Positions 7,743 to 15,044 of a stretch of 20,022 nucleotides of DNA are shown here, piece after piece. The stretch lies in NCBI GenBank assembly GCA_964494805.1, contig CAZBST010000020.1, forward strand, positions 1-20,022, in the 5' to 3' direction. The translations under genes were made by a program, and so were the position numbers. How positions within the stretch are numbered: the first letter of the stretch is position 1; every line of letters begins with the position of its first letter. The notes under the pieces were generated by a model. That model had not been told where the DNA came from and ran no database searches. It saw nothing but the letters and a program-made list of their open reading frames with translations. Origin of the DNA: CAIYOL01 sp964494805. Its GTDB lineage: Bacteria; Planctomycetota; Phycisphaerae; Sedimentisphaerales; Anaerobacaceae.

Positions 7743-10538
7743 ATGAAATTTCAGAGGGCAGGTATTTACGCTATGGCGTGTGTTGCATTGTTGCCGGTTG
7801 CCAGCTGGGGTGCCCAGCAGCCCCCTCTAAAAGACGTATTTGCAGACGATTTCTTAATAGGTGGCGCACTGAATGATGATGTGGTGAACGGCAAAGACCC
7901 CAAAGCCGCCGCCATTGCCGAGAAACATTTCAGTGCTATCACGGCTGAAAACGTTATGAAGTGGGTGCATATCCACCCCGAGCCGGACAGATACGACTTC
8001 TTGGCATCTGACCGTTTCGTGGACTTCGGCCGAAAGAACAATATGTTCGTCGTCGGCCACACGCTCGTCTGGCACTCGCAGACACCTAAATGGGTGTTTG
8101 TGGACGACGCCAACAAGCCATTAACCCGTGAAGCGTTGCTTGCCCGTATGAAAGACCACATCTTTACCATTGTCGGCCGTTATAAAGGCCGCATCAAAGG
8201 CTGGGATGTCGTCAACGAGGTGCTTGATGACGACGGGCAGCTGCGAAAAAGCAAATGGCTGGAAATTATCGGTGAAGATTACATTGCTAAAGCCTTCGAA
8301 TACGCTCACGAGGCCGACCCGGACGCTGAGCTGTATTACAACGATTTTTCCCTCGAAAATCCGGCCAAGCGTGACGGATGCGTTCGCCTCGTGAAAGACC
8401 TCCAGTCCAAAGGTGTCCACATCGACGGCGTCGGCCTGCAGGCTCAGGCCTGGCGTTTGCCCCCGGATTACCCTTCACTCAAAGACGTTGAGGATTTTTT
8501 AAATGCCGTCTCCGCACTCGGCGTTAAGGTTATGATATCCGAGATGTGCATAGATGTCCTGCCCAGTGCCTTAGGCCAAATAGGGGCGGACCTTAAAATC
8601 AGAGCCGAATTACGCGATGAGCTTAATCCTTACGTTGACGGTCTGCCCGACCATATGCAGAAAAAGCTTGCGGACCGTTATGCCGAGCTTTTCTCGCTTT
8701 ACCTTAAACACTCCGACAAAATCAGCCGTGTCACTCTCTGGGGTATTTACGACAAAACAAGCTGGCTCAACAACTGGCCTATAAGGGGACGTACCAACTA
8801 CCCGCTTTTGTTCGACCGCAATTATAAACCTAAGCCGGCATTTTATGCCGTTGTAAAAACCAAAACGGCCCCGGGCAAACAGCAAGGTTCTGTGGTGCGC
8901 ACGTTATTTTCTACAGTTTTGGAATCCGGTCGTTTTGTAGCAGATACTTTATTCTCGGCTGCAGATGTTTTTTTATCTGTTTTAGTGCCTAAGCAGCAGG
9001 CCAAAACCTTCCAGAATCCCGTCATACCGGGTTTTTATCCGGATCCGAGTATCTGCCGGGTCGGAGACGATTATTACACGGTGCACAGCACATTTGAGTA
9101 TTTCCCGGGCGTCCCGGTTATGCACAGCAAAGACTTGGTGCACTGGCAGCTAATCGGATACTGCCTCACACGCAAAAGCCAGCTTAACCTCGACGGAGTT
9201 CGCTCTTCGGGCGGCATTTACGCACCTACAATTCGTTATCACGACGGCACCTTTTATATGATAACTACCTGTGTGGATTGCGGCGGCAACTTTTACGTTA
9301 CCACTAAAAACTCGGCAGGTCCTTGGTCAGAGCCGATTTGGATAAAAGACGGCGGCGGTATCGACCCGTCACTTTTCTTCGATGACGACGGCACGGTCTA
9401 TTACCACCGACAGCAAGGTGGACGCCACGGCTGCACCGCTCAAGCAACGATAAATCTCAAAACTGGCAAACTTGAAGGAGAATTGAAAGAAATATGGCGC
9501 GGCACCGGCGGCATCTGGCCGGAAGGACCGCACCTGTATAAAATCAACGGCAAATATTACCTGATGATTTCGGAGGGCGGAACAAGCTACGGTCATATGG
9601 TCACTGTCGCCCGAAGCGATTCACCCTGGGGACCGTTCGAATCGAATCCGAACAATCCCATTCTCACGCATAAAGAGCTCGATGGCAATCCAATCCGTGC
9701 AGTCGGTCACGCAGATCTCGTCGAAACCCCGGACGGCTGGTGGCTCATTTGTTTGGCTATCCGGCCCAAGGGCGGCTACTATCATCACATCGGTAGGGAG
9801 ATGTTCCTCGCACCGGTCGTCTTTGACAGCAACGGCTGGCCCGTCGTCAATAAAACAGGAACGATTAGTTTAGTAATGACTGCACCGAAACTGAAACAAC
9901 ATACCTGGCCGAAAGCCCCGGCAAGGGACAACTTTGATAGTAAGACCTTGGCTTTGAAGTGGAACTATCTGAGAAATCCTGTTGAGAGTAATTATTCGCT
10001 TGTTGAACGAGAAGGTTTCCTCAGACTTCACGGCTCTGGCGTTACTTTGAACGATAAGGATACGCCGACTTTTGTCGGACAAAGGCAAACCGATTTCAAT
10101 TGCGTCGCCTCGACCCTGCTCGAATTCGACCCCAGTGGTGAAAACGAAGAGGCCGGCCTTGTGGCCAGACAAGATGACAGACATCATTATGAAATTGCGG
10201 TAACGTTGAAGGACGGCAGGCGTCGGGTCCTTCTCAGGAAAACCGTCGGCGGCGAATTAATCGAACCCGTCAAATATGTAGATGTCAGGCCCGGCCCCGT
10301 TATATTGTCAATCAAGGCTTCTCCGTTGTCTTACGAGTTTTCCTGTCAGTCTGCAGACGGCTCCAGAGAGGTTCTGGGCACAGCCCTGACGAAAGATTTG
10401 TCCGTCGAAACGGTAGGTTTTGATTATGGGATGTGTTTTACAGGCGTGTATTTCGGTATGTACGCCACCGGCAACGGCCAAAAATGCACAAAACCAGCCG
10501 ATTTCGGTTGGTTTGAGTATAGCCCAGATGCAAATTAA
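7743..10538 (+). CDS. Secreted bifunctional GH10 endo-xylanase / GH43 beta-xylosidase-arabinofuranosidase fusion
   Basis: This 931-residue protein has an N-terminal signal peptide (cleavage near residue 24). The GH10 domain spans about 28-372, with acid/base Glu159 in WDVVNE, nucleophile Glu267 in VMISEMCID, and the late GH10 block with WGIYDKTSW and RTNYPLLFD. Residues 373-421 form a linker that is hydrophobic/amphipathic rather than Pro/Thr-rich. The GH43 domain (about 424-715) resembles subfamily 12: Asp434 in YPDPS is the general base, Asp541 in IDPSLFF the pKa modulator and Glu594 in WPEGPHL the general acid. A C-terminal concanavalin-like domain (GH43_C2 type, about 725-931) ends FTGVYFGMYATGNG...DFGWFEY. 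One chain thus joins backbone cutting to removal of xylose or arabinose units. It starts 15 nt after the symporter stop with only a weak ribosome site, suggesting translational coupling. Both domains look catalytically complete. Confidence 0.92.
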   Translation: MKFQRAGIYAMACVALLPVASWGAQQPPLKDVFADDFLIGGALNDDVVNGKDPKAAAIAEKHFSAITAENVMKWVHIHPEPDRYDFLASDRFVDFGRKNNMFVVGHTLVWHSQTPKWVFVDDANKPLTREALLARMKDHIFTIVGRYKGRIKGWDVVNEVLDDDGQLRKSKWLEIIGEDYIAKAFEYAHEADPDAELYYNDFSLENPAKRDGCVRLVKDLQSKGVHIDGVGLQAQAWRLPPDYPSLKDVEDFLNAVSALGVKVMISEMCIDVLPSALGQIGADLKIRAELRDELNPYVDGLPDHMQKKLADRYAELFSLYLKHSDKISRVTLWGIYDKTSWLNNWPIRGRTNYPLLFDRNYKPKPAFYAVVKTKTAPGKQQGSVVRTLFSTVLESGRFVADTLFSAADVFLSVLVPKQQAKTFQNPVIPGFYPDPSICRVGDDYYTVHSTFEYFPGVPVMHSKDLVHWQLIGYCLTRKSQLNLDGVRSSGGIYAPTIRYHDGTFYMITTCVDCGGNFYVTTKNSAGPWSEPIWIKDGGGIDPSLFFDDDGTVYYHRQQGGRHGCTAQATINLKTGKLEGELKEIWRGTGGIWPEGPHLYKINGKYYLMISEGGTSYGHMVTVARSDSPWGPFESNPNNPILTHKELDGNPIRAVGHADLVETPDGWWLICLAIRPKGGYYHHIGREMFLAPVVFDSNGWPVVNKTGTISLVMTAPKLKQHTWPKAPARDNFDSKTLALKWNYLRNPVESNYSLVEREGFLRLHGSGVTLNDKDTPTFVGQRQTDFNCVASTLLEFDPSGENEEAGLVARQDDRHHYEIAVTLKDGRRRVLLRKTVGGELIEPVKYVDVRPGPVILSIKASPLSYEFSCQSADGSREVLGTALTKDLSVETVGFDYGMCFTGVYFGMYATGNGQKCTKPADFGWFEYSPDAN

Positions 10539-10638
10539 GAAGGCGTAAACTACAGATACGAAAACCTGAATTCCCGGACACCATCAATTAAATCATACTA
10601 ACAAATGCACAACACTGTTCCTCCTTTTTAGTTTCGAC

Positions 10639-10668
10639 TTGACATCGGGATGCTGATAAGGGTATCAT
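10639..10668 (+). promoter_or_regulatory. Sigma70-type promoter for the kinase-GH3 unit
   Basis: A perfect -35 TTGACA (10639-10644) is followed after 18 nt by TATCAT (10663-10668). It lies about 45 nt before the kinase start, in a 175-nt gap after the GH10-GH43 gene, and indicates that the kinase and GH3 genes can be transcribed apart from the xylan genes. TGATA/TATCA form a short inverted repeat over the -10 region. Confidence 0.65.
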
Positions 10669-10713
10669 TCCACGTTCTTACTTTCTAAAGGATTACTTAA
10701 TAAGGAGCTTAGA

Positions 10714-11931
10714 GTGCCGAAAGAGAAAGATATTGAAATCGTCTCCGCAGGGCATACCTGCCTTGACCTGATACCGGCTTTTACAATCGAGGGAAAAGTC
10801 GACAAGATGACTGACGTTCTCGTGCCCGGCAAAATGATAAATATGGGCGACTGCGTCGTCGTTGGTGGTGGGCCGGTTACTAATGCTGGCGTATCCATCC
10901 GCCGCTTAGGCGTAAAAACCGAGCTAATCGGCAAGGTCGGCGACGACGACTTCGGAAACCAAGTTATCCGTTGGTATGAAGAGCATGAGGGACATTTCAA
11001 AGGCATTCACCAGGTTAAAGGCGAATCCACATCATATACAATCGCTATATGTATCCCCGGTATAGACCGCTTTTACCTGCATCATTGCGGCGCAAACGAT
11101 ACGTTTGTCTATGATGATATGGACTGGGACATTGTGGAACGGTCCAAACTGATGCTTTTCGGTTATCCGCCCTGGATGAGAAAGCTTTATGAAAGTACAG
11201 GTGCCGAACTTACAAAAATCCTCAAAAAGACCAAAGAATTAGGAACTACAACTGTGCTCGACCTTTCACTTCCCGATGTGGATAGTTACGCAGGCCAGCG
11301 CGACTGGAAGGCGATTCTTAAAGACTGGGTTCCGCTGTCGGATATTATGGTGCCAAGCGCAGAAGAGATTTTTTACTTCCTTTATAAGGAAAAATTTCTT
11401 GAGAAAAAAGCAAAACTCGGACCCAAAGAAAGTGTTCTTGACCATCTGACGGTCAAAGAGATTTCCACTGTCGGAGATGATTTGCTAAAAATGGGTTCTG
11501 GCATAGCAATGGTCAAATGCGGCAACAGGGGCTTATATGTTCGGACCGGTGACAAAGACCGGCTGAAAAAGTTAGGTGCGGCTGGATGCGCCGACCTCGA
11601 AAACTGGGCCAATCGCGAGCTTTGGTTCCCTGTTTATGAGGAGGAAAAATTTGTCGGAGCGCTCGGTTCCGGCGATGCGGCAATCGCAGGATTTCTTGCA
11701 GCGTTTGTCTGGGGTCATACTATCGAATCCTGCTTGAGATATGCAAATGCCGCCGGAAGTATGAACGTTACCGTTCCTGACGGCTTAACGTGGAATAAAG
11801 GATTCGATGATTTGACAAAACGCATTAAAGCCGGGTGGAAAACAAAGGATTCGAAGATTGATGAGGCCGGCTGGAAGAAGGAGCGCGAATTCTGGGTCGG
11901 ACCTGACAATAAGGGCGAATGGGAATCGTAA
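10714..11931 (+). CDS. PfkB-family carbohydrate kinase
   Basis: This 405-residue cytoplasmic protein starts at GTG, six nt after AAGGAG (10702-10707). PfkB/ribokinase family members phosphorylate sugars or nucleosides with ATP. The N-terminal family motif is seen as VGGGPVTNAGVSIRRLG with KVGDDDFG after it. The C-terminal signature is GALGSGDAAIAGFLAAF, in which Asp321 is the expected catalytic base. The protein is longer than the usual 300-330 residues; the extra length falls partly in a charged stretch at about 215-255 (EKFLEKKAKLGPKESVLDH). It is followed after 25 nt by the GH3 gene, so the kinase may phosphorylate a sugar that GH3 releases. The sequence does not fix the substrate; ribokinase, fructokinase and 2-keto-3-deoxygluconate kinase activities all occur in the family. 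Confidence 0.85.
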   Translation: MPKEKDIEIVSAGHTCLDLIPAFTIEGKVDKMTDVLVPGKMINMGDCVVVGGGPVTNAGVSIRRLGVKTELIGKVGDDDFGNQVIRWYEEHEGHFKGIHQVKGESTSYTIAICIPGIDRFYLHHCGANDTFVYDDMDWDIVERSKLMLFGYPPWMRKLYESTGAELTKILKKTKELGTTTVLDLSLPDVDSYAGQRDWKAILKDWVPLSDIMVPSAEEIFYFLYKEKFLEKKAKLGPKESVLDHLTVKEISTVGDDLLKMGSGIAMVKCGNRGLYVRTGDKDRLKKLGAAGCADLENWANRELWFPVYEEEKFVGALGSGDAAIAGFLAAFVWGHTIESCLRYANAAGSMNVTVPDGLTWNKGFDDLTKRIKAGWKTKDSKIDEAGWKKEREFWVGPDNKGEWES

Positions 11932-11956
11932 AAAAGTATAAAACAGGAGATGAAAA

Positions 11957-13780
11957 ATGGCGAAGAAAAGCAATGCCAAAAGAGATGCATTTGTAAAAAG
12001 AAAAGTAGCGAAGATGACGCTGGAAGAAAAAGTCGGCCAGCTCCTCACATTCACCTGGCGAGGCGCAATGCTTACCCCGAGCGGCATCGAGCAAATCACG
12101 AAACTGCAGTGCGGCGGCCTCTGCCTCGAGCCCTACGCGCTGGAGACCTGCAAAAACCTCTACTGGGGCAACTCCCAGGTGGACACGACCTTCAAACCGC
12201 CGAAAGGCTATTTCACAATCTCGAACACTTATTTCGCCGGTAAAACCTTCGGCATCAGCATCACCCCGGAAGAATACACCAGACGCCTCAATATGATGCA
12301 GAAAATCGCGATGGCCCGCCCCTCCGGCATTCCTTTGCATATGACCATTGATATGGAAGGTGATTTCAAAAACGACTATATGGCTGGTGGCATCCGCCAG
12401 TTCCCCTCACAGATGGGGCTGGCTGCTATCGGTGACCCCAAGATGACCTACAAAGTCGCCAATACCCTCGCAAAGATGTGCAGCAATATTGGTATAACTC
12501 AGTTTTACCATCCGGTTTGCGACTGTAACACAAATCCCAAAAACCCGGAAATCGGCGTCCGCTCCTTCTGCGACGACCCGAAAATTTGTGCTCAGCACGT
12601 GGCCGCGGCCGTTAAAGGTTACCAGGACGCAAACGTCGCCGCAACCGGAAAGCATTATCCCGGACGCGGCGCCTCCGGAACCGATGCACACGACGTCCTC
12701 GAAGTTCTTAATCTGAGCAAACATAGGATGAAAGACGTCGATTTGGTCCCGTTTAAGGCGGCTATAGACGCGGGCTGCATGGCTATTATGACAGGCCACT
12801 CCGTCTACCCCTCGTATGACCCCGACTATCCGACCACGCTTTCGTCTATATTGCTGACCGATTTGCTCAAGGGCGAGCTCGGCTTCGACGGCGTCATCGT
12901 TTCCGACGCTATCGGAATGGCCGCCATCCTCAAGAAGTGGCCGCTCCCTGTCGCCTGCGCAATGGCAATAAAAGCCGGCGTCGATACCATACTTCTCAAG
13001 GCCGACGACGAGTCCCGCTCGCAATGCTTCTTCGGCATCAAGCGGGCCGTCGAAAAAGGCGACCTTTCCATAGACAGGGTCAACGACGCCGTCACGCGCC
13101 TGCTAAAGATGAAATACGACCAGGGCCTCTTCCAGACAGCCGGCAAGAAGGACCCCAAGAAAGCCCAGGCCTATACGATGAGCAAACCCGTCGTGGACTT
13201 CTGCTGGGAGACCGCCAAAAAGGCCCTTTTGGTAATGCGTGACAATAAGAAACTCCTGCCGCTCAAAAAGAGCCAGAAAATCCTCGTCATCGAGCAGCGT
13301 ATTCCTTACGAATTCTGCGGCAAAGACCCATATATGCACACGCATATGTTCTGCGAGAGAATGGTCGAGAATTCCCTCAACGTAATCCTCGTCGATACCG
13401 AGTTCTCCGCCTTCGAAGATGAGGTTAAAGAATGCCTCGAGCTTGCAAAGCAGGCCGACGTCGTGGTAATGACCAACTATTACGCCCGAATCGTCAAGTC
13501 CGGCAACAATCAGCTCCTCGCCAAGAAGCTCAAACAGGCCGGACACAAGCTCGTTGTTGTTACCAACAGTCCTTACGTAGAGGGCACCACCGCCGAGGCA
13601 GACACCGTCGTCTGCCACTTCAGCGGAACGCCCGATTCTATCAGGTCCTCCGCTGACCTGCTGTTTGGCAAAATCAAGCCGTGTAAACAGACCAAATGCC
13701 CGGTCAAGCTCGGCGAACAAAAGGCCGCCCCTGTAAAGGCCCCGTTGAAGAAAGCACCGGTCGGCCTGTCGTATTGCTAA
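11957..13780 (+). CDS. Cytoplasmic GH3 family enzyme, NagZ-type (beta-N-acetylhexosaminidase or related)
   Basis: This 607-residue protein has no signal peptide. The start follows AGGAG (11945-11949), and another ATG at 11950 is out of frame. The N-terminal TIM-barrel domain carries the NagZ-branch signature GKHYPGRGASGTDAHD: Asp243 and His245 form the Asp-His acid/base dyad typical of this branch. The predicted nucleophile is Asp317 in VSDAIGM. A C-terminal Rossmann-like domain (about 415-590) matches the two-domain GH3 layout. Family knowledge: this branch includes beta-N-acetylglucosaminidases of cell-wall recycling or chitin use, and some members are phosphorylases. It is cotranscribed with the upstream sugar kinase and followed by a terminator. 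A role in amino-sugar recycling is the default guess; other glycosides remain possible because it sits next to xylan genes. Confidence 0.82.
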   Translation: MAKKSNAKRDAFVKRKVAKMTLEEKVGQLLTFTWRGAMLTPSGIEQITKLQCGGLCLEPYALETCKNLYWGNSQVDTTFKPPKGYFTISNTYFAGKTFGISITPEEYTRRLNMMQKIAMARPSGIPLHMTIDMEGDFKNDYMAGGIRQFPSQMGLAAIGDPKMTYKVANTLAKMCSNIGITQFYHPVCDCNTNPKNPEIGVRSFCDDPKICAQHVAAAVKGYQDANVAATGKHYPGRGASGTDAHDVLEVLNLSKHRMKDVDLVPFKAAIDAGCMAIMTGHSVYPSYDPDYPTTLSSILLTDLLKGELGFDGVIVSDAIGMAAILKKWPLPVACAMAIKAGVDTILLKADDESRSQCFFGIKRAVEKGDLSIDRVNDAVTRLLKMKYDQGLFQTAGKKDPKKAQAYTMSKPVVDFCWETAKKALLVMRDNKKLLPLKKSQKILVIEQRIPYEFCGKDPYMHTHMFCERMVENSLNVILVDTEFSAFEDEVKECLELAKQADVVVMTNYYARIVKSGNNQLLAKKLKQAGHKLVVVTNSPYVEGTTAEADTVVCHFSGTPDSIRSSADLLFGKIKPCKQTKCPVKLGEQKAAPVKAPLKKAPVGLSYC

Positions 13781-13810
13781 CCGCAAATTAAACATATAAA
13801 TTAGACAAGA

Positions 13811-13858
13811 GCCCCTGCCGTTTTTCTCCGCAAAAGCGAAGCAGCGGGGTTTTTGTTT
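13811..13858 (+). terminator. Rho-independent terminator after the GH3 gene
   Basis: CCCCTGC on the left pairs with GCAGCGGGG on the right (one bulged C), enclosing a smaller CGC-AAAA-GCG hairpin, and is followed by a T-rich run (TTTTTGTTT). It starts about 30 nt after the GH3 stop and ends the kinase-GH3 unit. Confidence 0.8.
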
Positions 13859-13877
13859 CCACTTTTATTTAACTCGC

Positions 13878-13912
13878 TGGACAATTACACAGTACATACG
13901 GTATCATACCGT
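13878..13912 (+). promoter_or_regulatory. Promoter with palindromic -10 region, giving a likely leaderless mRNA
   Basis: TGGACA (13878-13883) and TATCAT (13902-13907) are 18 nt apart. The expected start of transcription, 6-7 nt after the -10, falls on the ATG at 13914, and no ribosome-binding site is visible, so the mRNA may be leaderless. The -10 lies inside a palindrome, ACGGTAT-C-ATACCGT (13898-13912), which could be a repressor site covering the promoter. Confidence 0.5.
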
Positions 13913-13913
13913 T

Positions 13914-15044
13914 ATGAGATTATTCAGCACCGATCTCGCAGAGGGACTGGAAATCGCCGAAAGGGTCAACACGAAATATAAACCCGTGTTCGATAAATTC
14001 CCCCCGGCACAGCGGGCGGCTTTGGCGAGATATTTTCTGCCGCGCAAGTCGAACAAACAGGTCGTCGGCGTTACAAGGCCGGGCGTTATCAAATGGTACT
14101 GTCCATTTGCTGACCAGAAAGAATTTCCCAGCGGCCATCGCTATTGCATCAACGTTTATACCGGCTGCAGTCACGGGTGCAAATACTGTTACGCACAGGG
14201 CTACGAGCCGAGCCAGGCCAAGTGTAAAGATAACTTCAAAAAGAAGCTGCTTAAAGACCTTGCCGATGTCGAAGAGTTTAATTTGCCGCCTGCCCCGCTG
14301 CATTTGTCCAACAGCACGGACGCGTTTCAGCCCCTCGAGCTACGACAAAGACTCGCGCTGTTTACTCTTCAGCAATTGCAGCAATATCGCCGATACTTTA
14401 CCAGCATTACCATCCTGACAAAAAATCCCGCGGTGCTTACAGAGCCTGAATATCTCGAAGTGCTTAAAAATCTCTTGTCTTTGCCTGCAGACCATCCGCA
14501 GAAAAACCTGTTTAACAGCAAAGCAATCCCCGCCTTGCACGTAGAGGTCTCGCTTGCTTTTTGGGACGAGGATAGCGCTAAGTTTTATGACCCCGGCGCG
14601 CCTGTCGTTGCACAGAGAGTCGCCGCGATAAAGAAACTTCGACAAAGCGATGTACCCGTCGTGTTGCGTATTGACCCGTTGCTGCCACGTAATCCGCTAC
14701 CGAGTGGAAAATCCCTGGCCGATTTCCAGTTGCCGGACGCACAAAGCCTAGCGGATATGGCAAAGCTCATAAGATTTGCCGCGGACACCGGCGTGCTGCA
14801 CATCGTCTATTCCGTCGCGAAAATTGTCGCCCCGAGATACAAACCGATGACCGAAGCGATACAGCGGCTCAAACAGGTCTACGAATATGCCGCCAGTCCT
14901 GATAAACTCATTTTCCGCGGCGGTGCCTGGCGCTTGCCGGATTATATCGCTCAAGAACGTATTGTTAAACCGTTCCTCGAAGTCTGCGACAGCTTCGCAA
15001 TGAAAGCGTGTCCCTGCAAACAGAACCTTCTCTCAACGCCATAA
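13914..15044 (+). CDS. Radical SAM protein of the SplB-like (COG1533) group
   Basis: This 376-residue protein has the radical SAM iron-sulfur motif Cys85-x3-Cys89-x2-Cys92 in TGCSHGCKYCYAQGY, in the SplB-like arrangement. Following segments fit the radical SAM barrel: PLHLSNSTDAF, the SITILTKNP strand, and the VVLRIDPLLP strand. Spore photoproduct lyase is the best known relative, but COG1533 proteins are widespread in non-spore-formers and most have no assigned reaction, so I do not call it a DNA repair enzyme. A Cys-Pro-Cys near the C-terminus (FAMKACPCKQN) could bind metal or an additional cluster. The last 94 nt overlap the convergent gene on the other strand. It has its own promoter and follows a terminator, so it is transcribed apart from the carbohydrate genes. 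Confidence 0.83.
   Translation: MRLFSTDLAEGLEIAERVNTKYKPVFDKFPPAQRAALARYFLPRKSNKQVVGVTRPGVIKWYCPFADQKEFPSGHRYCINVYTGCSHGCKYCYAQGYEPSQAKCKDNFKKKLLKDLADVEEFNLPPAPLHLSNSTDAFQPLELRQRLALFTLQQLQQYRRYFTSITILTKNPAVLTEPEYLEVLKNLLSLPADHPQKNLFNSKAIPALHVEVSLAFWDEDSAKFYDPGAPVVAQRVAAIKKLRQSDVPVVLRIDPLLPRNPLPSGKSLADFQLPDAQSLADMAKLIRFAADTGVLHIVYSVAKIVAPRYKPMTEAIQRLKQVYEYAASPDKLIFRGGAWRLPDYIAQERIVKPFLEVCDSFAMKACPCKQNLLSTP

Noticed and set aside
11950..12243. Alternative ATG at 11950 and its 97-codon frame
   Set aside because: It is out of frame with GH3, touches the ribosome site itself, and encodes no recognisable sequence.
13103..13795. Long minus-strand open frame (230 codons) opposite the GH3 gene
   Set aside because: It is a shadow of the GC-rich GH3 codons, has no ribosome site or recognisable motif, and would run through the strongly supported GH3 C-terminal domain. 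The same applies to minus-strand frames at 12407-13024 and 11825-12340.
13914..15044. Radical SAM protein as a true spore photoproduct lyase
   Set aside because: The motif only places it in the wider SplB-like group; the inferred host is not a spore-former, and nothing else points to thymine dimer repair.
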